A DNA stretch of 58,023 bases. Origin: Bacillota bacterium. GTDB taxonomy: Bacteria; Bacillota; Clostridia; Oscillospirales; Oscillospiraceae. The notes under the pieces are model-generated. The model worked only from the letters and a program-made list of their open reading frames with translations. It ran no database searches and had not been told where the DNA came from. The stretch covers positions 1 to 58,023 of the forward strand of contig JAEXCS010000003.1 of assembly GCA_023402075.1 (NCBI GenBank), in the 5' to 3' direction. The position numbers and the translations under genes are program-made. Of the stretch, positions 33,579-43,163 are shown piece by piece. The stretch's first letter is position 1. Every line of letters begins with the position of its first letter.

Positions 33579-34532
33579 ATGACATTCCGGCAGCTTTCTT
33601 ATGTAGTGGAGGTCAGCAGGTGCGGGTCCATTAACAAGGCGGCCCAAAAGCTGTTTCTCTCTCAGTCCGGAATTTCCGCCGCCATCCGGGAGTTGGAGGA
33701 AGAGCTGGGCATTCAGTTTTTCAGCCGCAGCAACCGGGGCGTGGAATTTACGCCGGAGGGCGAGGAATTCATTACCCACGCCGTCTCCCTGATAGAGCAG
33801 AAACGGCGGATTGAAAGCCTGTATACCGGCGACCGGTTTGCGCCCATTCCCGTGCGATTTTCCGTGTCCACCCAGCGTTATCCCTTTGCGGAGGACGCTT
33901 TTTTGCGTTTGTTGAAGACCACGGAAGCGCCGGGGTACAGTCTTTCCATCCGGGAGACGGGGATGGATGCGGTGATTCAGGACGTATGTGAACGCCGGGC
34001 GGACGTGGGAGTGATTTTCCTATCGGACCTGACGGAGAAGATCATCCGCCGCCGGATGGACGATCAGGACGTGGAATTTCACGAGCTGGCTGCGGTGCCG
34101 CCCTGCGTCTATGTGCGCCGGGACCATCCGCTGACCGCCTGTGATGGGCTGACCGAAAAAAAGCTTATTGACTATCCCTATGCCTGCTTTGAGCACGATC
34201 AGGGCGCGGCGGCGGATTTTTCCGAGGAATACCAGCTGCTTACCGACAAAAAGCCCGCCAAAACCGTGTGCGTCAACAGCCGCACGGCAATGATGGAGGT
34301 ACTGGCACAGACGGACGCATTTACCACCGGCAGCGGACTTCTCACCGCGGGCTTAAGCGATGAGCGGGTGATTTCCGTGCCGCTGGAGGGGCGGGGGTGC
34401 GTGCGCCTTGGCTGGATTCGGGCAAAAAACACCAAGACCACGCCGCAGGCGGAGGAGTTTCTGCGCCTGCTGGCTGATTCTGCGGCAGATGCCGCGCGCT
34501 ATACCCGGGATCTTCAGGCCCGGCGGGGGTAG
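33579..34532 (+). CDS. LysR-family transcription regulator
   Basis: 317 residues. Helix-turn-helix at residues about 16-40 (GSINKAAQKLFLSQSGISAAIREL) followed by the linker helix; the periplasmic-binding-like effector domain runs from about 90 to 300 (RADVGVIFLSDLTEKIIRR, AVPPCVYVRRDHPLT). AAGGAGGGAG before ATG 33579. Divergent from megL, so control of methionine degradation is the simplest idea; the effector is not known. In other Firmicutes this subfamily (CysB/YtlI-like) senses sulfur metabolites, but that is only an analogy. Confidence 0.88.
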   Translation: MTFRQLSYVVEVSRCGSINKAAQKLFLSQSGISAAIRELEEELGIQFFSRSNRGVEFTPEGEEFITHAVSLIEQKRRIESLYTGDRFAPIPVRFSVSTQRYPFAEDAFLRLLKTTEAPGYSLSIRETGMDAVIQDVCERRADVGVIFLSDLTEKIIRRRMDDQDVEFHELAAVPPCVYVRRDHPLTACDGLTEKKLIDYPYACFEHDQGAAADFSEEYQLLTDKKPAKTVCVNSRTAMMEVLAQTDAFTTGSGLLTAGLSDERVISVPLEGRGCVRLGWIRAKNTKTTPQAEEFLRLLADSAADAARYTRDLQARRG

Positions 34533-34669
34533 AGCTGCTGCACTAATGATTCCAAAAAGAAATTGCGGTGTCCCGTTTATATAAAAGGTAAGAAGCGGAC
34601 TTTTTAAACTGGATACGGAAGACGGACGCGGAGAAAGCCCGCAAGCTTAAAAACAGGGAGGAACGAAAA

Positions 34670-36034
34670 GTGGAGGACCGACAGGAAGAAAAATTTCACC
34701 GGATGACCACGGAGCCTGTGGGCCGGTTAATCGGAGAGTTGGCCGTGCCCTGCATTGTCAGTATGCTGGTGACGGCGATTTACAACATGGCGGACACCTA
34801 TTTTGTGGGAAAGCTGGGCAGCAACAGCGCCACCGCGGCGGTGGGCGTGGTGTTTTCCCTGATGGCGGTGATTCAGGCCGTGGGCTTTTTTTTCGGGCAT
34901 GGCTCCGGAAACTATATTTCCCGAAAGCTGGGTGCACAGGACGGGGCGGAAGCCCATCGAATGTCCTCTTCGGGGTTTGTCCTGTCTCTGCTGGCAGGCA
35001 TACTTCTGTGTCTGTTGGGCGAGGTGTTTCTCACACCCCTGGCGGATTTTCTGGGTGCCACACCTACCATCCTGCCCTACGCAAAGGACTATATGCGCAT
35101 CATTTTAATTGGCGCGCCGTGGATGACGGCGTCGCTGGTGCTGAACAATCAGCTTCGGTTTCAGGGCAGCGCGGCCTACGGCATGGTGGGCATTGCATCC
35201 GGTGCAGTGCTGAATATTATTTTGGACCCCGTGTTCATTTTCGTGCTGGATATGGGCGTGGCGGGGGCGGCACTGGCGACGGTGGTGAGCCAGTTTTCCG
35301 GGTTCTGCCTGCTGCTGTGGCAAAGCGGCAGGGGCGGCAACCTGAGGCCCCGGTTTTCTCAGGCGAAACTCAGGCTGCTTTATCTGCGGGAAATTGCAAG
35401 GGGCGGACTGCCGTCCCTGATCCGGCAGGGACTGGTCAGTCTTGCAGTGGTCAGCTTGAACCGGGCTGCCCGGGGCTATGGCGATGCAGTGATTGCGGCC
35501 ATGGCGGTGGTGACCCGGGTGATGGTGTTCGGCGGGTCGGCACTGATTGGCTTTGGGCAGGGCTTTCAGCCTGTGTGCGGGTTTAACTACGGGGCAAAGC
35601 TCTATCAGCGTGTGCGGCAGGGCTTTTGGTTCTGCGTAAAGTGGGGCACCGGATTTTTAACGGTGATGGGCGTGCTGGGAATTATCTTCGCGCCGGAGCT
35701 GATTGCCCTGTTCCGGGACGATCCGGAGGTGGTGGCTGTGGGGGCGCGGGCCTTGCGGCTTCAGTGCGCAACCTTTCCCCTGACAGGTTGGGTGGTGTTC
35801 AGCAATATGACGCTGCAAACGATTGGAGATACCGGCCCCGCAACCCTGCTGGCCGGGGCGCGGCAGGGGGTGTTTTTCATTCCTGCTGTGCTTTTGCTGC
35901 CCCGGCTGCTGGATCTTTGGGGCGTGATGCTGGCCCAGCCGCTGGCTGACGTGCTGACCTTTGCCGTGGCGGTGCCGCTGATGCTTCGCGTGCTGGGGCA
36001 GATGAAGCGGGCGGAGGGAGCTGCCGGGGCGTGA
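34670..36034 (+). CDS. MATE-family efflux transporter
   Basis: 454 residues with a GTG start (34670) and GGGAGG eight bases upstream. Twelve hydrophobic helices in two halves, with PVGRLIGELAVPCIVSMLVT and MADTYFVGKLGSN at the N-terminus and GFGQGFQPVCGFNYGA in the second half, the MATE signatures. Such pumps use sodium or proton gradients to expel cationic drugs or metabolites. It stands alone; substrate unknown. Confidence 0.9.
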   Translation: MEDRQEEKFHRMTTEPVGRLIGELAVPCIVSMLVTAIYNMADTYFVGKLGSNSATAAVGVVFSLMAVIQAVGFFFGHGSGNYISRKLGAQDGAEAHRMSSSGFVLSLLAGILLCLLGEVFLTPLADFLGATPTILPYAKDYMRIILIGAPWMTASLVLNNQLRFQGSAAYGMVGIASGAVLNIILDPVFIFVLDMGVAGAALATVVSQFSGFCLLLWQSGRGGNLRPRFSQAKLRLLYLREIARGGLPSLIRQGLVSLAVVSLNRAARGYGDAVIAAMAVVTRVMVFGGSALIGFGQGFQPVCGFNYGAKLYQRVRQGFWFCVKWGTGFLTVMGVLGIIFAPELIALFRDDPEVVAVGARALRLQCATFPLTGWVVFSNMTLQTIGDTGPATLLAGARQGVFFIPAVLLLPRLLDLWGVMLAQPLADVLTFAVAVPLMLRVLGQMKRAEGAAGA

Positions 36035-36142
36035 CGTCTGCCGGGAAGCAGTTGACAATTTCCTCCGGACTGGATACAATAAGAATTCGGTGAAAATGCA
36101 ACGCGTGGTTGCAATTATTATAAGTATAAAGGAATGAAGAAC

Positions 36143-37582
36143 ATGGCACAGGACAAGAGACAGGTGGACGCCATCACGTCCCGGGACACGGATTTCGCCC
36201 AGTGGTACACCGATGTGTGCAAAAAGGCGGAGCTGATCGACTATACCAGCACGAAGGGAATGTTCGTCCTGCGGCCATACGGGTACGCTATCTGGGAGAA
36301 CATTCAGCGCATTCTAGATGGGGAGTTTAAAAAGACGGGACATACCAACGTCTCCATGCCCATGCTGATTCCCGAGTCACTGCTGCAAAAGGAAAAGGAC
36401 CACGTTTCCGGCTTTGCGCCGGAGTGCGCGTGGGTCACCATGGGCGGAAGCGAAAAGCTGGAGGAAAAGCTGTGCATCCGCCCCACCTCCGAGACGCTGT
36501 TTTGCGACCATTGGAGCCGTGTGGTTCATTCCTGGCGGGATTTGCCCATGCTTTACAACCAGTGGTGCAGCGTGCTGCGGTGGGAGAAGACCTCCCGCCC
36601 CTTCCTCCGCCACAGGGAGTTTTTGTGGCAGGAGGGACACACCCTCCACGCCACGGCAGAGGAAGCTGTTGAAGAGACGGAGCGGCAGCTTGAGTGCTAT
36701 GCCGCCTTCTGCGAGGATTCGCTGGCCATGCCCGTTATCCGGGGCCAGAAGACGGAGAAGGAGAAGTTTGCCGGGGCAGAATCCACTTACACCATCGAGT
36801 GCATGATGCACGATCACAAGGCGCTTCAGGGCGGCACCAGCCATTATTTCGGAGACGGCTTCGCCAAGGCGTTTGACATCACCTTCACGGACAAAAATAA
36901 CCGTCTCACCAATCCCTTTGAGACTTCCTGGGGCCTGTCCACACGCATTATCGGCGGACTCATCATGACCCACGGAGACGACAACGGTCTGGTGCTGCCG
37001 CCCAAGGTGGCGCCCATTCAGGCGGTGGTCATTCCCGTGGCCATGCATAAGGAGGGCGTGCTGGAAGCGGCGGAGGCGCTGCGCGCGCGTCTTGCGGACG
37101 CAGGCCTGCGGGTGAAGCTGGACGATTCCGACAACTCTCCCGGCTGGAAATTTGCTGAGTATGAAATGAAGGGCGTGCCCCTGCGGGTGGAAATCGGGCC
37201 TAAGGATATTGAAAAGGGCCAATGTGTTGCCGCCCGGCGGGACACGGGAGAGAAAGTTTTCATTCCGCTTGCAGAATTGGAGACGGCGGCGGAGAAGCTG
37301 CTGAACGAAATCCACGACAATATGTATGCCATGGCCCTGAAGAACCGGGAGGACAACACCTTTGACATCAAGACTCCCGCCGAAGCAAAGACCATTGCCG
37401 AAGGCAAGGGCGGCTTCCTCCGCTCCAAATGGTGCGGGGATGAGGCCTGCGAGGTGGCAATGAAAGAGCAGGCGGGCGTCACCTCCCGCTGCATGCCGCT
37501 GGTTCAGTCCGGGACGGAGGGCGTGTGCCCCGTGTGCGGAAAGTCCTGCAAAACCGATATTTTCTGGGGCGTGGCTTATTAA
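36143..37582 (+). CDS. proS: Prolyl-tRNA synthetase (archaeal/eukaryotic-like, ProS type 3)
   Basis: 479 residues from MAQDKRQVDAITSRDTDFAQ; an AAGGA nine bases upstream prefers ATG 36143 to 36134. Class II motifs: TGHTNVSMPMLIPE, LCIRPTSETLFCDHWS (motif 2 region), WEKTSRPFLRHREFLWQEGHT and GLSTRIIGGLIMTHGDD (motif 3). The anticodon domain follows (about 285-390) and the C-terminal end has the Cys-rich zinc part CGDEACEVAM...CPVCGKSCKTDIFWGVAY of the type-3 form. It lacks the editing insertion of ordinary bacterial ProRS. Confidence 0.95.
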   Translation: MAQDKRQVDAITSRDTDFAQWYTDVCKKAELIDYTSTKGMFVLRPYGYAIWENIQRILDGEFKKTGHTNVSMPMLIPESLLQKEKDHVSGFAPECAWVTMGGSEKLEEKLCIRPTSETLFCDHWSRVVHSWRDLPMLYNQWCSVLRWEKTSRPFLRHREFLWQEGHTLHATAEEAVEETERQLECYAAFCEDSLAMPVIRGQKTEKEKFAGAESTYTIECMMHDHKALQGGTSHYFGDGFAKAFDITFTDKNNRLTNPFETSWGLSTRIIGGLIMTHGDDNGLVLPPKVAPIQAVVIPVAMHKEGVLEAAEALRARLADAGLRVKLDDSDNSPGWKFAEYEMKGVPLRVEIGPKDIEKGQCVAARRDTGEKVFIPLAELETAAEKLLNEIHDNMYAMALKNREDNTFDIKTPAEAKTIAEGKGGFLRSKWCGDEACEVAMKEQAGVTSRCMPLVQSGTEGVCPVCGKSCKTDIFWGVAY

Positions 37583-37613
37583 TGCCAAAGTGCTCCATTG
37601 GTTCATAGAAGCA

Positions 37614-37654
37614 AAAGGTCCCCCCATTGCGTATCACGCAATGGGGGGACCTTT
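37614..37654. terminator. Bidirectional terminator
   Basis: AAAGGTCCCCCCATTGCG pairs perfectly with CGCAATGGGGGGACCTTT around TATCA, between proS and the convergent iron alcohol dehydrogenase gene. Confidence 0.88.
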
Positions 37655-37667
37655 CTTATAAAACGGA

Positions 37668-38846
37668 TTACTCCGCCAGATGCAAAATGGCGGTCATTTC
37701 CTCCGGGCCGATCTTCACAAAGCCGCCAAAGGGGAAGCCACCGGGCTTCTCCCCGCGGCGAGCGGTCATGGCAGGGATATCTTCCGCCTTGGCGCCGATC
37801 TCCGACAGGGTGAGAGGCATCCCGATAGACTTCAAAAACCCGCGGAATCGGGCAATACCCGCTTTTGCGGTCACCTCGGGATGGGCAAAATCCATGTCGC
37901 AGCCCCAAACACGCACCGCAAACTGGACAAACCGGTTTACATCGTGGGGCAGGACATACTCCATCCACGCGGGCATGACCACCGCAAGACCGGCGCCGTG
38001 GGCACAGTCGTAAAGCGCGGAAAGCTCGTGCTCAATCTGGTGGCTGCCCCAATCCTGCGCACGGCCCACGCCGCAGGTATTGTTGTGGGCCAGCATTCCC
38101 GCCCACATCAGGTCCGCCCGCGCGGCATAGTCGCCCGGATTTTCAAGGGCCTTAGGCGCGGCGGTAACAATGGTTTTTATCAGTGCTTCGCACAGCCGGT
38201 CAGTTGTTTCCACATCCTTGGTGTTGGTGAAGTACCGCTCCATAATGTGGGCCAGCATGTCCGTCACGCCGCTGGCGGTTTGATAGGCGGGGAGGGAGCA
38301 GGTATAGCTGGGATCCAGAACAGAAAATTTGGGCCGGATCATGTCCGATTTCGGGCAGCCCCATTTCAGGTTCCCTTCCTCCAGCGTGATGACGCAGCTG
38401 TCGGATCCTTCGGACCCCGCCGCCGCGATGGTCAGCACCGCGCCCACGGGCAAAACTGTTTCAATGGAATGCGTGCCGGCAAAGATATCCCAAAAATCAC
38501 CGTCGTAAGGAACGCCCATGGAAATGGCCTTTGCCGTGTCGATGACGGAGCCGCCGCCAATGGCCAACAAAAAGTCGCACCCTTCCCGGCGACAGAGGTC
38601 GATGCCCTCGTAGACCTTTCCGCTGCGAGGGTTTGCCTGAATGCCGGATAGCTCGCTGTATGGGATTCCGGCCTCTTTTAGCGAGGCTGTCACCGCGTCA
38701 TAAGATCCGTTCCGCTTTACGGAGCCGCCGCCGATTACCAGCAGAACCTTATGGCCGCCGAATTGGCGCACCAATTCTCCGGAGCGCCGGGCTTCTCCGT
38801 CGCCAAAAGCAAACAGGGTGGGGGAGTAGAACGTAAATTTTTCCAT
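37668..38846 (-). CDS. Iron-containing alcohol dehydrogenase (YqhD/butanol dehydrogenase type)
   Basis: 392 residues. LLVIGGGSVKRNGSYD and FLLAIGGGSVIDTAKAISMG are the NAD(P)-binding glycine stretches; GVTDMLAHIMERYF, GSHQIEHELSA and DCAHGAGLAVVMPAW supply the Asp and three His of the iron site. It reduces aldehydes to alcohols, usually with NADPH. AAGGA is inside the end of the upstream gene, one base separates the two reading frames, so they form a pair with the 2-hydroxyacid dehydrogenase. Confidence 0.92.
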   Translation of the reverse strand: MEKFTFYSPTLFAFGDGEARRSGELVRQFGGHKVLLVIGGGSVKRNGSYDAVTASLKEAGIPYSELSGIQANPRSGKVYEGIDLCRREGCDFLLAIGGGSVIDTAKAISMGVPYDGDFWDIFAGTHSIETVLPVGAVLTIAAAGSEGSDSCVITLEEGNLKWGCPKSDMIRPKFSVLDPSYTCSLPAYQTASGVTDMLAHIMERYFTNTKDVETTDRLCEALIKTIVTAAPKALENPGDYAARADLMWAGMLAHNNTCGVGRAQDWGSHQIEHELSALYDCAHGAGLAVVMPAWMEYVLPHDVNRFVQFAVRVWGCDMDFAHPEVTAKAGIARFRGFLKSIGMPLTLSEIGAKAEDIPAMTARRGEKPGGFPFGGFVKIGPEEMTAILHLAE

Positions 38847-38847
38847 A

Positions 38848-39810
38848 TCAATATCCTTTCGTCAGATCCACAAGACGGGCAAGGGGCTTGCCCGCCGCAT
38901 AATTTTCCAAATCCTCACAGAACAAAGACACTGTCATATCGCAGGTGTAGCCCAGCGTCATGTTGCCCGCCACATGGGGGGTCAGTAGCAAATTTTTGGT
39001 GTCCCACAGGGGATGGTTTGCAGGCAGCGGCTCCGGCGTCATCACGTCCAGCGCCGCACCGGCAAGCTTCTCGGTATTCAGTGCGTCCATCAGGGCCTCC
39101 TGATCAATGGCGGAGCCGCGGCCCACATTGATCACAATGGCATCCGAGGGCAGCAGCGCGATGCGCTCTTTTGTCATAAAGCCGATGGTTTCCGGCGTGG
39201 AGGGCATGGCCATCACTAGAATATCCGTCTCAGGAAGAACAGAATCCACCTCCGTCATGGGAACCACCCGGTCAAATACCCCGTCGGGAATGCGCCCGCT
39301 GCGGTTTACGCCGGTGATGCCTGCGGGCTGAAGTGCCTTGGCCCGCTTTGCAAAGGTAGTGCCGATGTCGCCGGTGCCAAGCATGGTAATGCGGCTGCCC
39401 TGAATGGAGCGGATGGACAGGTCGTTGGTCCAGCCATGCTCCCGGATAATACGGGTATAGTCAGGCATTCTCCGCTGGAGCATCAGCGTTACCATCAGGA
39501 TGTGCTCCGCAATGGTTACACCGTAAGCCCCGGAGGAGTTGGTCAGCAGCACGCCCTGCGGAAACTGGAACGGCGGCTGATAGGGGTCCACCCCCGCGTA
39601 GGAGCAGCAGTACCACTTCAGGCCCGGAGCCTCCGCCAGCAGAGAGCGCCAGTGCCCAAACAATACCTCGCAGTCTTCAAGATGCCCGGCGGCATCTTCC
39701 TTGCTGAGGTAATAGCGGGCGGAGAAGCCGTGCTTTTCCGCCGCGGCGTCAATTTGCCGCTTGTGGGCTTCGGTAATGAATTCGTTGACGACACAGATGA
39801 TCCGGCTCAT
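38848..39810 (-). CDS. D-2-hydroxyacid dehydrogenase family protein
   Basis: 320 residues from MSRIICVVNEFITEAHKRQI; GGAGG seven bases upstream selects this start over the ATG at 39816. NAD domain at about 100-285 with SRITMLGTGDIGTTFAKRA, the Arg site in VINVGRGSAIDQEALMDAL, the Glu region in ALDVMTPEPLPANHPLW, and the catalytic His in LTPHVAGN. The family reduces 2-oxoacids; substrate unknown. One base upstream of the alcohol dehydrogenase, so the two may detoxify or ferment related carbonyl compounds. Confidence 0.9.
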   Translation of the reverse strand: MSRIICVVNEFITEAHKRQIDAAAEKHGFSARYYLSKEDAAGHLEDCEVLFGHWRSLLAEAPGLKWYCCSYAGVDPYQPPFQFPQGVLLTNSSGAYGVTIAEHILMVTLMLQRRMPDYTRIIREHGWTNDLSIRSIQGSRITMLGTGDIGTTFAKRAKALQPAGITGVNRSGRIPDGVFDRVVPMTEVDSVLPETDILVMAMPSTPETIGFMTKERIALLPSDAIVINVGRGSAIDQEALMDALNTEKLAGAALDVMTPEPLPANHPLWDTKNLLLTPHVAGNMTLGYTCDMTVSLFCEDLENYAAGKPLARLVDLTKGY

Positions 39811-39856
39811 TTTCATTCCTCCTTGAAAGATTTACAGTGTGGGGTGGCTTTTCAAT

Positions 39857-41497
39857 TTATGAAGGGCGCTGATTCAGCGCTTCGATCATTTTTTCAGCGC
39901 AGCGCAGTCCGTCCGCTGCGGCAGAGAGAATTCCACCGGCATATCCCGCCCCTTCGCCGCAGGGATACAGGCCGTGCAGCGGGCTTTGAAGCGTCTCGTC
40001 CCGCAGAATGCGCACGGGGGACGAACTGCGGCTTTCCACGGCGGTTAACACCGCGTCGCCCGCGGCAAAGCCGGGGAGCTTTCGCTCCAGAATGGGCAGC
40101 GCCTGCGCCAGTGCGTCGCACACAAAGACGGGCAGGAATTCCCGCAGGTTTGTCCACTTCACGCCGGGACGGTAGGTGGGCCTCACCCGGCCGGGGCCTT
40201 GGGAGGGGCGGTTTTCCAGAAAATCCTCCACCCGCTGGGCCGGGGCCAGATATCCGCCCCCGCCTGCGGCAAAGGCGGCGTCCTCCAGATTGCGCTGGAA
40301 TGCAACGCCCGCAAGGGGACCGTCTGCGCCGAACTCCTCCGGCGTGACGCTGACAAGCAAACCGCCGTTGATGTTTTCCCCGTCCCGGGCAAAAAGACTC
40401 ATGCCGTTGGTGACTAACCGGCCCTCTTCCGACGCGGCGGCCACTACCTGCCCGCCGGGGCAGACGCAGAAGGAGAAAATGCCCCGTCCTTCCGGCAGAT
40501 GGCAGGAGAGCTTGTAAGAGGACACGGGAAGACCCGGATGGCCCGCATACTTCTTATATTGTACTCCATCCATGTCCGCCTGTAAATGCTCAATGCGCAC
40601 GCCCACGGCAAATGGCTTTGCCTCCATGGGAACCTGCGCGGCAAGAAGCGTTTCAAAGGTGTCCCGGGCAGAGTGACCGATTGCCAGCAGAAGCTGGCGG
40701 CAGGGGAGGGAATATGAGCCGTCAGGCCCCTCCACGGTGATTCCGGACAGGCTGCCGTTTTCTGTTTGCAGGCCTGTCAGACGGGACTGAAACCGAATAT
40801 CGGCCCCAAGGCCCAGCAGTTCCTTGCGCAAATTTTTGAGAACGATGTGGAGCATATCCGTGCCCACATGGGGCTTTGCGTCAATTAAAATGTCCTCCGG
40901 CGCGCCAAAACGGACCAGCTCTTCCAAAATGAAGCGGTGGCGGACATCCTTTGTGCCGGTGCTCAGCTTTCCGTCAGAAAAAGTGCCGGCGCCCCCCTCG
41001 CCAAACTGGACGTTGGACTGGAGGTCCAGCATTCCGGTTTGGAAAAATCGCTCCACGTCCGCCTGCCGTTGTTCTACGGACTTGCCGCGCTCCAGCAAAA
41101 TAGGCCGCAGGCCCGCCCGGGCCAGCAGCAGCGCGGAGAACAGACCCGCCGGGCCTGCGCCCACCACTACCGGCGGAAGCGCCGGAGGCGACACAGACTC
41201 CGGCAGTGCATACGCGGGGGAGGGGATATAACGGGATACCTTTGCATTCCGGCTGCGGTGCAGGAGTTTGTCCTCGTCCTCCGTCTCCACCGCCACAGTG
41301 TATACAAGCTCCGGGTCTTCCCGGGCATCCACGCTGCGGCGCAGGATGTGAATGCTTTTGATTTGATGCTCTCCGATGCGCAGAATGCGCGCGGCCTCCC
41401 GCACCAATTCTCTAAGGCTCCGTCCGGGCCTTTGTTTCAGTCCTTCTATTTTCAGCAAACTTTTCTGCGTCCTTTCATACTGTTTTAAGCTAAGCAT
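39857..41497 (-). CDS. FAD-dependent oxidoreductase (NAD(P)/FAD family)
   Basis: 546 residues. The N-terminal 90 residues form a small alpha/beta domain (HQIKSIHILRRSVDAREDPE), then the FAD-binding VVVGAGPAGLFSALLLARAG (about 109-128). FGEGGAGTFSDGKLSTGTKD and the end LYPCGEGAGYAGGILSAAADG match the widely conserved FAD-dependent dehydrogenase group whose reaction is unknown. It has no partner genes here: hydroxyacid dehydrogenase upstream in coordinates is 47 bases away in the same direction, so a shared transcript is possible. Confidence 0.88.
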   Translation of the reverse strand: MLSLKQYERTQKSLLKIEGLKQRPGRSLRELVREAARILRIGEHQIKSIHILRRSVDAREDPELVYTVAVETEDEDKLLHRSRNAKVSRYIPSPAYALPESVSPPALPPVVVGAGPAGLFSALLLARAGLRPILLERGKSVEQRQADVERFFQTGMLDLQSNVQFGEGGAGTFSDGKLSTGTKDVRHRFILEELVRFGAPEDILIDAKPHVGTDMLHIVLKNLRKELLGLGADIRFQSRLTGLQTENGSLSGITVEGPDGSYSLPCRQLLLAIGHSARDTFETLLAAQVPMEAKPFAVGVRIEHLQADMDGVQYKKYAGHPGLPVSSYKLSCHLPEGRGIFSFCVCPGGQVVAAASEEGRLVTNGMSLFARDGENINGGLLVSVTPEEFGADGPLAGVAFQRNLEDAAFAAGGGGYLAPAQRVEDFLENRPSQGPGRVRPTYRPGVKWTNLREFLPVFVCDALAQALPILERKLPGFAAGDAVLTAVESRSSSPVRILRDETLQSPLHGLYPCGEGAGYAGGILSAAADGLRCAEKMIEALNQRPS

Positions 41498-41672
41498 ACT
41501 ATACTTCCCTCAAAGGTGCAAGAAAGAAGTGCCGCAAAGATGCGGCGAGCTGCTTGTTGATGCTTTAAAAAAATTTTATATCCCGTTCATCTGTACGACA
41601 TGTCTCTCCGTAATACTTGTTTTACAAAACAGGCAGGAGACGACGCCGAATATACATCAGGAGGAAAACATT

Positions 41673-43046
41673 ATGTATAACGACGAAAAGAATTTGTATC
41701 ATTACACCTATCGCAAAGATGGAAACGAACCGTGGGATACGCAGACGGCGGTGGACGCCCCATACCGGGAGAGCCGCGACGAGGGCCCCGGGAAAAAGAC
41801 GAAAAAAAGCCGTGGGGGTGCAAAGGTTGTGGCGTTGGCCCTGAGCTGCGCCCTGCTTGGCGGCGCGGCGGGAGCAGGGGTGGCTGTATGGAGCGGATCC
41901 AGCGGCGGAAACTCCACGGATGTGTACATGTCCAACCGAACCGCAGCCGCCGTTTCCGTGAAGTCGGTGGATGGGAAAAACGCCATGACCGACACGGAGG
42001 TTTACGCTTCCAACGTCAACTCTGTGGTTTCCATCAGCACCACAGGCAGCTCCGGGACCAATTACTTCGGGCAAAGTGTGGAGACAGCTTCCGCCGGTTC
42101 AGGCTTTGTCCTGACCGCCGACGGCTATATCGTTACCAACCAGCATGTGGTGGCAAACGCCAGCACCGTGAAGGTGACGCTCTACAACGGCGATACCTAT
42201 GACGCGTCGATCATCGGCGGTGACCAGCAGTATGACATTGCGGTTTTGAAAATTGACGCTTCGGCGCTCCAGCCCGTGACGATGGGTGACAGCGACACGC
42301 TGAATGTGGGCGACCATGTTTTGGCGGTGGGCAATCCGCTGGGCGACCTCACCTTCTCCATGAGCGGCGGAATGGTTTCCAGTGTGAACCGGGCTATCAA
42401 TGTGGACGGAACGCCCTTTAACATGATTCAGACCGACGCGTCCATCAATCCCGGCAACTCCGGAGGCCCCCTGTTCAACCAGTACGGCGAGGTGGTGGGC
42501 ATCGTGTCTGCCAAGTATTCTTCCTATTCCAGTCAGTCCGTAGAGGGTTTGGGCTTCGCCATTCCCATGAACGACGTGCTGGCCATGATTCAGGATATTA
42601 TGACCAACGGCTATGTTACTAACAAGCCCTATCTCGGCATCAATCAGGGCACCATGACCGCCCAGATGGCGGCGCAGTACCGCTATGACGTGACCGAGGG
42701 CGTGTTTGTCTACTCTGTGGAAGCGGGCAGCGCGGCCGACAAGGCGGGGCTGAAAATGGGCGATGTGATTACCAAGGTGGACGATACTGACATTGCCACC
42801 TCGGAGGATTTGGTGGCTTTGAAAAAGTCCTATTCCGCAGGGGATACCTCCACCTTCACCGTCTACCGGGCGGGAGGGTATCAGACCGTAGAGGTCACCT
42901 GGGACAGCGTACCCGCCGACAGCGAGGAAACCCAGTCCTCCCAGCAGCAGGAGACACAGCAGGCCCCCCAGAATGGGAGCAACAGCTATGGCGGCAGCAT
43001 GGAAGACCTCTTCAACTACTTTTTCAACGGCGGGAACAATCGCTGA
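41673..43046 (+). CDS. HtrA/DegP-type serine protease with PDZ domain
   Basis: 457 residues from MYNDEKNLYHYTYRKDGNEP; CAGGAGGAAAAC stands before ATG 41673. A cytoplasmic 50-residue head, one membrane helix (about 51-73), then an outside trypsin-like domain with His158 (NQHVVANAS), Asp188 (YDIAVLKID) and Ser263 (NPGNSGGPL). The PDZ domain is at about 320-415 (GVFVYSVEAGSAADKAGLKM). The tail is rich in Gln/Ser/Asn. It degrades or refolds damaged exported proteins at the membrane. A single gene closed by its own terminator. Confidence 0.95.
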   Translation: MYNDEKNLYHYTYRKDGNEPWDTQTAVDAPYRESRDEGPGKKTKKSRGGAKVVALALSCALLGGAAGAGVAVWSGSSGGNSTDVYMSNRTAAAVSVKSVDGKNAMTDTEVYASNVNSVVSISTTGSSGTNYFGQSVETASAGSGFVLTADGYIVTNQHVVANASTVKVTLYNGDTYDASIIGGDQQYDIAVLKIDASALQPVTMGDSDTLNVGDHVLAVGNPLGDLTFSMSGGMVSSVNRAINVDGTPFNMIQTDASINPGNSGGPLFNQYGEVVGIVSAKYSSYSSQSVEGLGFAIPMNDVLAMIQDIMTNGYVTNKPYLGINQGTMTAQMAAQYRYDVTEGVFVYSVEAGSAADKAGLKMGDVITKVDDTDIATSEDLVALKKSYSAGDTSTFTVYRAGGYQTVEVTWDSVPADSEETQSSQQQETQQAPQNGSNSYGGSMEDLFNYFFNGGNNR

Positions 43047-43060
43047 GCAATCAGAATAAA

Positions 43061-43096
43061 CCGAGGGCGGAAGCTAAGCTTCCGCCCTCGGCTTTT
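43061..43096 (+). terminator. Terminator of the HtrA gene
   Basis: CCGAGGGCGGAAGC pairs perfectly with GCTTCCGCCCTCGG around TAA, followed by CTTTTG. Confidence 0.88.
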
Positions 43097-43163
43097 GTGT
43101 GCCGGACCGCCCGGTGAAAGCCACGGCTTTTACGGACGGTAACATTTTAATTTGCGGGGCGTA